A DNA stretch of 64,000 bases, taken from positions 2,294,001-2,358,000 of the forward strand of contig CP085825.1 in the NCBI GenBank assembly GCA_020809705.1, given 5' to 3'. How positions within the stretch are numbered: the first letter of the stretch is position 1; every line of letters starts with the position of its first letter. The stretch comes from Calonectria ilicicola. Its lineage: Eukaryota > Ascomycota > Sordariomycetes > Hypocreales > Nectriaceae. Of the stretch, positions 32,768 to 42,833 are shown one piece after another. Under the pieces are notes generated by a model. That model was not told where the DNA came from. It worked only from the letters and a program-made list of their open reading frames with translations, and did not search any database. Made by a program: the position numbers and the translations under genes.

Positions 32768-33650
32768 ATGGCCGCTACCGCCACCGAGGCTCCCAAGATG
32801 GATGAGCAGGTTGACCTCTCCACCATCCCTATCGATCCCAACGGCGAGGACCCTTCTGACTCCAAGGATGATCAGCCCGTCACCGTCTTCCACGACAAGG
32901 ACAACTTTAACGTCAAGCACCCTCTCCAGAACAAGTGGACTCTCTGGTTCACCAAGCCCCCGAGCGGCAAGGCATGACACACCATCCTCAAATATGTCGT
33001 TTGGGCATTGAGCTAACTATGACTCAGGGCGACAACTGGAACGACCTTCTGAAGGAGGTTATTACCTTCGATTCGGTCGAGGAGTTCTGGGGCGTCTACG
33101 TGAGTTTTTATCCATTCTTCTTTGTGCACTGGGCCTCTCTCGTCTAACCAATTTCCAGAACAATGTTGCACCTGTTTCCGAACTCGCCCTCAAGTCCGAC
33201 TACCATCTTTTCAAGGAGGGTGTTCGTCCTGAATGGGAAGACCCCCAGAATAAGCATGGTGGCAAGTGGTCCTACCAGTACAAGGACAAGCGCAATGTCG
33301 ACGTTGATCGTCTCTGGCTTCAGGTTATGATGGCCGCCATCGGCGAGACCCTAGAGCAGGACGAGGATGACGGTGAAGTCATGGGTGTTGTCGTCAACGT
33401 CCGAAAGGCATTCTACCGTATCGGTGTCTGGACTCGTACTATTGGTAAGAGTATTCCCGGTCGTGGAGATGGTGATGTTGCCGGTGGAAAGGGCCGCACC
33501 AATGAGAAGGGCAAGGAGATCCTGATGTCTATTGGCCGTCGGTTCAAGCAAGTCCTAGAGCTTCCCCAGAACGAACAGGTCGAGTTCTCTGGTCACACTG
33601 ACAGTGCACACGCTGGAAGCACAAGGGCCAAGGCCAAACACGTTGTCTAA
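32768..33650 (+). CDS. Translation initiation factor eIF4E (mRNA cap-binding protein)
   Basis: Binds the mRNA 5' cap in the cytosol and recruits eIF4G. Exons 32768-32971, 33028-33099 and 33159-33650 give 255 residues. The disordered acidic N-terminus leads to the eIF4E core: HPLQNKWTLWFTKP, VEEFWGVYNNV, then GVRPEWEDPQNKHGGKWSY, in which the Trp-Glu pair (PEWED) and the earlier WTLWF Trp are the cap-stacking and cap-binding residues, and RIGVWTR near the end. Intron 1 (32972-33027) has a GC donor: after AAG comes GCATGA, and reading through would give an immediate TGA stop, while the AG at 33026-33027 restores the frame exactly. Intron 2 is ordinary (GTGAGT...CAG). Tail to tail with the acyl-CoA synthetase gene. 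Confidence 0.96.
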
Positions 33651-34200
33651 GTTGGAACGTAGATGTCGAGAAGGGAAGATGTGGGCTTAGCAAGATATCC
33701 GATACTGTGTCCTGGCCGCTCTCCATTCCCCTTGGCCTGTCATGTAATATCTTTCATGGTGGGCGGATGTTGAAGTGGCACAGCATAGGGATCATGCGAG
33801 TCAGGGACCTTGAGTTGGAGAAGACCCTAGCTCTTGCATGGCTATGGCTTAGGCCGGTTGCAAATTTTTTTCCAAGTTTATGATGGCGTTGCTATGGATT
33901 TCCTTCGACAGAGGCTGCAATGAGTACGAGCATGACGAGCTGGCCACCAGAGGCAACGGAAAAGAAAAATAGAGGCATTGTAACTTTTTTTTATTGACGG
34001 CATTATTCTCCCAAGAAATGCAGTGGTGATGTCTTTGTATCTTGTGTCTAACCCGCTCTTTTACCCGTGATAAGGGAAACCTCCACGCCCAATTCACCAT
34101 ACTCTTACATACACGACCATACAACGCGTCGTCTTTTATGTATACCGTCATATCGCATATAAATCGTATACAAATGGAAAAGGGCAATTTTCCATTACTT
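33651..34200. other. Convergent intergenic region
   Basis: Holds the 3' UTRs of eIF4E (+) and the acyl-CoA synthetase gene (-). No gene seen. Confidence 0.6.
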
Positions 34201-36108
34201 TTACATCTCATCACCGCTAAAGTCCTCGGCAAAGATCGCTTGGACAAGCTGCTTCTTGTTGATCTTGCCCATGGCATTGCGGGGGATATGATCAACAATA
34301 CGCATCACCTGTGGGATCTTGTAACTGGCTAAGCTCGACTTGAGCGCGCGGCGCATCTCGAGAGGTGACCACTTATCAGTGACATCCCGATCGAGTATGA
34401 TGACAGCACCGACCTTGCTGCCCCATTTCCCGCTAGGAACGGCAACCACGGCTGCCTCGGCGACCTGGGGAAGAGACAGAAGCTCACGCTCGACCTCGAG
34501 AGCGCTAACCTTCTCGCCTCCCGACTTGATAATGTCGGCAGACTTGCGGCCTTGGATAAAGTACATGAGCCCACGGGCCCAGGGTTGCGAATCATTGTTG
34601 CCGGCGGTAGGGACGGGCCGGCGGACGGCGACGTCGCCCGTCTTGAACCAACGACCCTGGCCATCCTCGCCTTCTACAAACTCGCTTGCTGTCGCTTTTG
34701 GGTTGCGCCAGTATTCACGGAAGATGGTGGGGCCGCGCAACTGGATCTCGCCTGATCGTTCACGGCCTGTCTTTTGATCAATCTCCTCGCCCTCCTTGAT
34801 GATCTCACCGGTATCGACGTCGACGAGCCGAGCCTGGACTGAGGGGAGAGGCCAGCCAACACTTGCATCTACACGGTCGACAAAATCGAGACCACAGCTG
34901 AGGGCCATGCCGACTTCGGTCATACCGTACCGTTCGAGCAGGACGTTGCCATGGCTAAGGTCTCGCCACGCGGCTTTGATGGGGGTTGGAAGGGCAGCAG
35001 AGCCAGAAATGGCAACACGCATATGCTCCGGAGAGGTAGCAGTACGGGCAGCTTGCTGAGTCTCCGGGTCAAGGGTCTTGTAAGTGGACAGAAGACGGCT
35101 ATAGACCGTAGGGACAACGGTGAAAAAAGTGATCTTGTCTTTCGGGGCATCTTGTGCGGCACTGGGAAGGAATGGTGCAGATAAGCGTTTCCAAACATTG
35201 TCAGCATTGAAAGGAAACATGAATTCAATTGAGGAGCCTGCAAGAAGGGGTGTGAGAATGGCATTCACGGTCCCGTGAATGTGGTGAAGGGGCAGCACGT
35301 GAAGCAAATGGTCAGCGGGAGAGTAGTTCCAAGCTTCAAGCAGGGAGCGAGACTGAGCTGTCAGAACAGATTGAGGGAGCAACACGCCTTTCTAGAACAA
35401 TCATTAGCATAAACAGGTCCAATTGCCCTGTTAGAATTCATGTATCTTACAGGTCGGTTGGTGGTGCCCGAGGTGTAAAGCATCATGCCTGCCTCGCCGG
35501 GATCGGCGTCACCCAGCGCAACTTGCTCATGACTTCCCCCGCCCAAGTGTTTGGCAAGCTCGAGATGTGCTGGTTTTGAGGTCAATTCAGTGGCCAACAC
35601 TTCCTTTGCTTTGGACGAAAACTTGGACGAGGAAACAAGTAAAGAGGCTTCGCTTTGGTTGAGGATGTACTGCAACTCGGGGGCCGGGAACGCAGGGGAC
35701 AGTGGCACGGCGATGGATCGAGCAGCCATGACCGCAAGTAGAGTCACTACAAAGCTTACATGTCAGAGCCACGAGACGGTTTCATGCGCAGCTTAGCTTA
35801 CCAATGTAATCATAACTGTTCTCGACTAGAAAGGCAATGCGCTCGCCATTGAGATCCTCCCGGCCAGCGGCTTGAGAGAGGCGATCCCGGGCACGGCGCA
35901 CATCACCAAGAAGCTCGCCGTACTTGAAAGTGCGACCGGACAGAGAATGGACGACAGCAGTGGAGTCAGGATCATGGTGCGAGACGGCCTCGAAGAGGGG
36001 TAGGCGGGGGAGAGTGGAGATCATTCTGGCGGCGGGACGGAGCGAGACGAAGGTCGAGGTCGAAGGGCGCCGGAGGGCGGAGGAGAGTATAGACCGGAGG
36101 AGAGACAT
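34201..36108 (-). CDS. Mitochondrial acyl/malonyl-CoA synthetase (ACSF3-like)
   Basis: An adenylate-forming enzyme that links an acid, in this subfamily probably malonate, to CoA. Exons 35802-36108, 35451-35746 and 34201-35391; introns of 55 and 59 bases; 597 residues. Residues 1-29 are Arg/Ser-rich without acids (SLLRSILSSALRRPSTSTF), a good mitochondrial targeting sequence. Signature motifs: YTSGTTNRPKGV (the ATP-binding loop, interrupted by intron 2 between Pro and Lys), HVLPLHHIHG, RYGMTEVGMALSCG (typical of ACSF3), YFIQGRKSADIIKSGGEKVS, and the C-terminal catalytic Lys in MGKINKKQL. The motif carries Asn where Gly is usual (GTTN rather than GTTG). The substrate is inferred from the RYGMTEVGMALS similarity and is not proven. 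Divergent from a membrane protein gene. Confidence 0.9.
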
Positions 36109-37359
36109 ACTGGGAGAACAAGAAGAGAGAACGACTGAGCGGGATTAAGGGCGAGTGGGTAGCTCAATTGGATTCGGCCCCCGATCGGGAAGGAAGCATG
36201 AGCGGAGACGCGACGACACCGGACCGGGTCCGGCGGCACAGCCGAGGATGGAAAGCAGCAGTGGAAGTGGTGATGGCGAGGAAGCGTAATCCTAGCACAG
36301 CATTTGCGGCATGTGTGGTGTTTGGTGACGTCGGGGAACGGCGCCCGGCAAGCCGTTATCAATGTTAGCCCAAAAGTCCCCGCCCGATAGTACGTACCGA
36401 CCGCACTTGGGTGCCGAGGAGATGCAACACGGCCTAATACAAGACGGACCTGTCCTCTGCTTTCCGGTCATTCCCTCGCTATCTGGAGGAGGGAAATATT
36501 ATATAAATAAATATTGTATTTTATAACCAAATAATTAATTACTTATTTATTTTTCAGCCATCAAACTAATGCTCAAAGCAATCGAGTTCTACGATATCCA
36601 ATGTGGAGGTCACAGGGGAACAACCTTTTCAAGGGGTGCATGGTGCATGTAAGAGATGAGGGCTTGATTCAGAAAGGAGCGGCAGAGAGCAAATGTACGA
36701 AATACATCTATATGCACCTTTGAAACTTGAGAAACGATGTTTTCCAAGGCAGGTGCTCAGCAGGTTCATTTCATTGGCTAGCTCCCCGGTAGCATTGCTC
36801 AACCCCCCCTCGGGCATTGTTATAACTGGGATCGGCCGTAGCATTCATAAGCCCGAAATGACACAAAGTTCCAGAGAGCTACCGGCTGCTTTTGTTTGAA
36901 GCGGGATAAGGAAAAAAAAAGTAAATTCTGACATGCAGTGATGGGCATTTTGCGGCTGCGGTACCGTCCAGCACCGTTTGGACTACGGGAGGTTAAACTA
37001 TAAATGACATATGCGGTTGTATATGACTGCATGCTACAACCCGTAAAAGGAAATAAAAATTAAATCTAGCGTAGCCGGGCATTGGTGCACGTAGACATGG
37101 CCTCAATATGCACGCCAGAGCGCCAGGCGAAGAAGTGACAGGCGAGGCAGCACCTATAATTGGGCTCCGAGCGTTGGATGCCCACCCATTAGACCGCCTT
37201 TCCACTAACAACTACATTTCATCACGACCGCCAGTAGAAATATTGCACATTTCAAATCAACCATCGTCCTCATTTGAGAAGCTGTGTCAAGAGGCTCCCC
37301 GCATTCGAGAACATTTCTGACCGCAAGTCTGAGGACTGCTCACCGTCAAGTTGAGCAAA
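36109..37359. promoter_or_regulatory. Divergent intergenic region with AT-rich island
   Basis: Lies between two divergent genes. Besides promoters it contains an AT-rich island at 36494-36554 and a flank similar to 11389-11433. Overlapping frames at 36021-36368 and 36629-36844 look random. Confidence 0.5.
36494..36646. repeat. AT-rich island with repeat-like flank (copy B)
   Basis: An AT-rich tract containing ATTATATAAATAAA and ACTTATTTATTTTT-type sequence, followed at 36602-36646 by a flank that resembles the one after the AT-rich island at 11251. Roughly three of four positions match over about 45 bases by eye, several differences being C/T. Possible remnant of the same dispersed element. 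Confidence 0.4.
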
Positions 37360-38687
37360 ATGGCGCTGAGTCAGGTCGAATTCGCCCTACTCGCCAGCGT
37401 CCTTGCAGCTTACCTCATATTCACACCCGAACCTCTTGTTCTACTTCGAAATCTCCTTGTGTGGGCCTCCCTGACTTGGGCGGCTTGGCATGGCTACGAG
37501 CACTGGCACACAAAACCATGGCTGAGAAACCTTGTTGGGGGGTTCTCTACGGGCTATACACTATCTTCAATAGTGGAGATCTTTCGAGATCTAACCTCGG
37601 GGCCTCGTGCTAGTTCGAGAAGCGAGGCCACTGCAGATTCACGACTCGAACATTCTTGGGTTGGATGGCTTGCATCAAACTGGCTCGGATACGTTCTCGG
37701 GCGGCAGCCGAGCCAGGCCACTACCTCAGGCACTTTGCTCTATTCTGAAGGCCTCTCGATTTCCCAACCTAACCCGCGCACTACAGGCACTGTAACAAAG
37801 GCTAGCCCCGAGTTCATTTCTTGTCCTGGAAAGTACTATGTGATACTTGTGACTACGCCTACTGATCAGGTTTACGGGCCCTTGAGCGATCATCTCTTTG
37901 TGGGAACAGACCAACCACAACAAATTCCCTGGAATTCGACCTCGATAGATGGCATCCCATCGATGCTCGAGTGTTTGGCATTTCGCCGAGGATTTGCTCT
38001 CTGCCTTGTGCCTGTGGATGTGTGGAGATCTACAAGGAAGACACTGGCCGAGAAATTGGAAGGTCAGAAATTCTGGGACTATTACGGCGGCATGGACGGC
38101 ACGATGGCGGTATCATGGACTCCCGATCAGATTGACCGAATAAATGCCATTCAGCAGGTTGGGATCGCAAACTCCGAGGGTGATGCTATCGCTGCATGCA
38201 CAGGCTGTGAGTATTTCCAGACGTCTTTTTATGCTCACTGGAACGAGCATGGGGGAATTCGAGCTCACACATCATAGATTACCTCCAACTTCGCCGAAAT
38301 TGGAATTATTTCCCCATCTGGTGGAACGACGCTGATTTTGCAATCATCCTAGCAAGCCTGCTGGTGAACGACAAGGAGATGTCTCTTTGCAGTGCCTTGA
38401 TACGGCGTCGGGATGAGCTTAGACAGACGGAGGTGATTGAGCCCCGACGAAGAGCCTGTCAGAATAGCTCTACAGCAGCGAATGGTGCCGGCATGGCCCT
38501 CGAGTTCGCTGGTCCGCTTGCTGCGCCGGCTGTCTTTACCTCAATGTTCCTAGGCGTAGGATCCCAGATCGTGTCTCAGGCGTTGAAGGCAGGCGAAAAC
38601 AGCCGTCAATCGCGACGCCAAGCTGCCTGCGAGGAGCTCCAAGATACATTTCCACGACTACGGGAGCTATTTGAGAAGGTCACTTGA
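37360..38687 (+). CDS. Unknown membrane protein
   Basis: Two exons, 37360-38206 and 38278-38687, with a 71-base GTGAGT...TAG intron; 418 residues. The first in-frame ATG is at 37360 (MALSQVEFALLASVLAAYL). Two hydrophobic stretches near the N-terminus (residues 6-24 and about 30-47) suggest a membrane hairpin or a signal-anchor; a Gly/Ala-rich hydrophobic segment near the C-terminus (LEFAGPLAAPAVFTSMFLGVG) may be another helix. In between is a soluble part with possible domain character (KYYVILVTTPTDQVYGPLSD; IPSMLECLAFRRGFALCLVP). No recognised family or function. The joined frame across the intron (CTGYLQLRRNWNYFPIWW) is protein-like, which supports the model. Confidence 0.75.
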
Positions 38688-38815
38688 GAGATGAGATTGC
38701 ACAGAAATTTGTTGACATTTTTTGCTCTTGCTTTTTTTTTTCCTTTCTAAATTGTCTAGATGTTGTCCATCCAGTTACTCTAAAGCCAGCAATGCAATAC
38801 CAAACCTATGCTCAG

Positions 38816-38898
38816 GGTCCAGTTAGAATTTGAACCCGCATCTTTGACACAGCAACGTGTTTCCACATGAAAGGTGCCCGGCCGTTACACTCCGGACC
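38816..38898 (-). pseudogene. Decayed tRNA (Gln-like)
   Basis: On the minus strand a seven-pair acceptor stem (GGTCCGG/CTGGACC, one wobble) encloses a D-arm-like GTGTAACGGCCGGGCAC and a T-arm-like GCGGGTTCAAATTCTAA. Size and order fit a tRNA, and several blocks resemble fungal tRNA-Gln. The T-stem is largely mispaired, one base is missing between acceptor and D-stem, the anticodon stem is only CTTT/AAAG, and no clear anticodon is seen. It is probably a dead copy. Confidence 0.6.
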
Positions 38899-41218
38899 AC
38901 GAGTGACGGAAACATAGTTTTTATTATGAAACTGAATCAACAGCTACCTTATGCGTTGGAATGTGAAACGGCCATATTCTGTATATGGTAGGCAAACCGA
39001 CTCACGTGATAACCGAGACCTGCAGCTTAGACAGTCAATCGGCTGGCGGCGGTGACAACTTGCTGGGAACGTTCCTCTCCCAATTCGACGGAACGCGGCC
39101 CCGCTTACCAGGCCAGCCCGAAGAAGAGGGCAAATTTATCACCCTTGATATACGGTGTCAATAGTTTACCCACTAGGAAGCACACGTGTGCGGCTACGTA
39201 GGCCGACGATCCATGGATTGACGGGAGGAGGTCTGTGTATGTGGCGTCGTCGTGTTAGCGGGATGGTACGGCGGTAGTGACAGGTTAACGCAGGTTCCCC
39301 TCTCTGCCGGAGCCCGCTTGGACTGCTGGACACGGAATGGAGAGGACCGCTTGATCGGCAGTAGTGGTGGGGTGACAACCTGCCTGGCATTGGAGGAAGC
39401 GTGGAGTCATACTGGGCAGCGGTAGACATCTGGTTGGACCAGAGGGAGTGATTCTTTGGAAGGTTCTGTGCGTCTGGCCGCGGCACAGGCCCCTGCGGTT
39501 GCAATTTACATTGTCACACCGTATTCGTAGCGCGTGGTACTGGGAAGCTATGTGACGAATGTCCTGTCTTGATAGGCAGTTAGACATGTGTCCAGGTTGC
39601 GTGTGTATTGGCGGTAGGGATGGGGGGTGTGCGGCCGGGTGTCAGCTTTCGCGAGTACGATCTGAGAAAGACCCCGGATTCCGCAAATCGTAGACACACG
39701 AGACCTTGAACCCCGACCTAGACATAAACGAGGTCCGCGAGAGACTGCATGTTATGTATCATATAATTTTGGATTGTCTCTTGCTTCTCCTTGCCAGCCT
39801 GCTCCGGGCTCCCCGGGCCAATGATGAGCAAGACAAGCGGTGATGCAGTGGTGGGCGCCCTCGCCCATGCAGCGTCCCAAGGGCTGCATGTACCACCAGA
39901 AGCCAAAAAGGAGGCAAGGGTGTCACACCAGATCCCGCCCGTTTGGGCCGTACCTACAGAAACGCGGGCAAACTACTGTGTTGTGCCTCTGAGGCGGGCA
40001 GGGCAACCTCCACACCGCTGGACGTCTGCTGGGACTGCGGGCCCACCGCGCAGGGTAGGGTCGTATTGGTTCCTTGATGAACTGGACGAGTTGTCATGTT
40101 TTAATATCTGGCTCGCAGCTGGGAAATGGGAAATACGTACAGACTGTTGAATACTTGTCTGATGGTTCACGGTACTGGCCTGGGCAGAGGATCCACCGCG
40201 ACGTGGGTAGTTCCCAGGTCCCTGGCGCAAAAAGTCTGGAGAGGGCTTCACCGCTTCAATTGCTGGGCGGTCTACTATTGGGCTCTTGCTTTTGCCCCCC
40301 TCCCAGCAGGCCCAACAACCCCCGTCCAGCCGCAAATCCAGGGTGGTGGGTGGTGGTCACTGTGTGTGCTGCGCTGGGCGCTGCACCCTCGCAAGAGTTG
40401 TCAACCGCCGCCAGCCAACCTCTGTCCGAGGTTTGGCTGCCCTGCGTGCATGCAAGCCACGAGAAGCGAGAGCTAACAGGGAAGCTACCTGCAAGGTCGT
40501 TTCTTTTCCTGCTGCGAGGGCAAAGCCACCTGTCTGCTATTCCTGGTAAATGGACAGTATGTATTGCACATTACGTGGTAGTGGTGTGCGCTGTTGTCGC
40601 TGAGATGCCTGTCGGCCGTGCAAATGTGCTGGAAGTGCATGGAGGTTGTACGCACTGTTAAGCTCACCGACTTCACACCGAACCGCCAACAACTCACAGA
40701 TCACAGTCACCCGCCACCCGGTAATAAAGCAGGCGCCTCTTTGAGCTACCGATTCTTTACTTTTTTCTTCTTTTCCCTCACAGTCCAGAGACATCTCCAA
40801 TTGCTCGGCACGTCTCACCCTCAAGTGGCTTTTTTTGTTTATTTTGGGGGGGCGCCGCTGAGTAAATCGACAAGAAGAGGAAAAAAAAAAAAAGTCTAGA
40901 CTAACGTTGATCCATCCGTCTTCCGCATCTCCCGTGTCTCTTGATCGGCTTCATCCCCGCGAACACCACCACTCTTCTCTCTCTTTTATTTTTTCTCCTC
41001 CCTCCTCATCCGTCCCTCTGGATATTCTCCGTATACTACGCGGTCATCTCCTACCCGCCCAGCTCCGTGCCGATTTTGTGCAAGCATTGCTTCTCAAGCG
41101 ACATCTTACACGGCTCCGTCCATAGCTGTTGCGCCGCGACCGAAGTCAACACCAGCTTCAGACGCAGCGCAACTCGATTTCTTTCTTCGCTCCCACACAC
41201 CCAGGGCAGATTCACCCC
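38899..41218. other. Gene-poor intergenic region
   Basis: No gene is supported. Frames such as 40074-40661 (+) lack domain character and have low-complexity translations. A perfect 12-base palindrome with a CACGTG core lies at 39180-39191. From about 40900 to 41218 the plus strand is CT-rich, the probable leader of the BolA gene. Confidence 0.5.
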
Positions 41219-41902
41219 ATGTTTCGACGATACGCGCTCGGCTTTTCGAGCGTCGGACGACAGCTCTCAACCATGGGCTCCAACACCCCCATCGAGGACA
41301 TCATTCGGGCAAAGGTATGCGTCATGTCATCTTCGGTCTCACTCATCGCCGTTTTGCTAAATGCTTCCCAGATCACCGCCGCCTTCAACCCTTCAACTCT
41401 GGAAATTCACAACGACTCGCACAAGCACGCCCATCACAAGGCCATGGCTGGCAGCACGTCCAAGGAGACCCACTTCCGGTAAGTTTTCCGACAAGCCGTT
41501 TATGCTGTTCAATGCCGGCCTTGTCTTATCCCCTGCCATTGCATCAATGACCCCATCGCCAACCCTCACACCACTCTTCCGGACCCCAACACAGACCCAG
41601 CCCTCCTTGCCTGGATCCGATGCAATCCTGCCCTGCGCCCCAATTTATTTCTGACGTCAATTGAAACCACTTCATTGTACTAACACATTGCCAGCGTCGT
41701 CATCACGTCTGATGCTTTCAACTCCAAGATGCAGCCTGCCCGTCATCGCATGGTCTACGCTCTGCTTCGCGACGAAATGTCTGCCGAGGGCGGTATTCAC
41801 GCTCTTCAGCTACGCACCATGACTCCCGAGGAGGAGGCCCGCCAGCAGAAGAAGAAGGCCGAGGAAGCCAAAGCCAAGGAAGAGGAATCCGACGACGCTT
41901 GA
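41219..41902 (+). CDS. Mitochondrial BolA-family protein (Bol1-like)
   Basis: BolA proteins work with monothiol glutaredoxins in maturing iron-sulfur proteins. Exons 41219-41314, 41372-41478 and 41695-41902; introns of 57 and 216 bases (the second has a perfect TACTAAC branch site). 136 residues. Residues 1-18 (MFRRYALGFSSVGRQLST) look like a mitochondrial presequence. The BolA fold is visible as LEIHNDSHKHAHHKAM, then ETHFRVVITSDAF, and ARHRMVYALLRDEM, the RHR histidine being the invariant BolA ligand residue, and ALQLRTMTPEE. The long His-rich loop and the length favour the BolA1/Bol1 class over Bol3. The tail is Lys/Glu-rich. Assignment to Bol1 rather than a cytosolic paralogue depends on the predicted presequence. 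Confidence 0.9.
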
Positions 41903-42833
41903 AGAGCAATGCACCAGCACACCACCAGCTCCTACACCTCCTCCAATTTTTTTTTCGGAGGATTCATGATGAACGACAATGAAACAGACACGGAATAACG
42001 AATTATACTACGAGAACCAGTTCGTAACAGCAGTGTGAATTTAGGCAAGGAAAGTAAGCATCGCGTCAGGATGGAAGAAAAAAAGTAAGGTTGCGACTCT
42101 GTGCCAACAAGAAGGGAAATTGATAGTCAACGTCGGGACGGATTTGCAAACACAGTACTTCGTAGAATGGCACGCGCTCCTCAAGGAGAAGGGAAACATA
42201 GGAAGCATTAGGATGTTTAAGTATTATAGGCACCTGGCATTTCAGAGGCACAGAAGCTAGCTAGCCGGCCCGTTACCGAGTTTACCTACCTAGCGACTAT
42301 AGACAAGTTTGCCCACGCACAATATATGGCTCTTTTCAATCGATTGGGTTTTTGGGAAATACTTTAAGGCAATGAAGGGCCCTGCTTGTTTGAATCGTGT
42401 TTTAACATCTTGCCTAAAATAACGAAACCAGAATTCGATACCAACCAAGACTAAAATAGAACAAAACCTTAGCATATTCTGAGCAATCAAGAATGCACTA
42501 CTCATTTTAATATTTATATAACAGCCCAGCCTCAATTGCTTGGGAGGTTTGTCCCGGGTAGGTGAACCGTTCCGCCTCATGGGGCGGGTCACGCATGGTA
42601 GGGAGGGGCATCCACTTAACATCAACGTGATCTACAGTTTACGAATGCCATCCTCTATCAGGGCCTCGAACTTTTGTAAATTGACGAATAATTATACTGG
42701 GTATCATATTTAATATTACATACCACCCCTCATCAACTCCGTCGGACCTGGGGTGCGAAGTGCCAAAAATAGAAATCTGAAAAAAAAAGTGGTAGCCGCT
42801 CCAAATAATACCTTTTTTGTGCCTGTCAAAATC
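41903..42833. other. Convergent intergenic region, partly AT-rich
   Basis: 3' regions of the BolA gene (+) and of the disordered nuclear protein gene (-). AT-rich stretches at 42450-42530 and 42660-42730. No gene seen. Confidence 0.55.

Noticed and set aside
40074..40661. 195-residue plus-strand frame
   Set aside because: Composition is not protein-like, the surrounding frames overlap on both strands, and no splice or family signal is seen.
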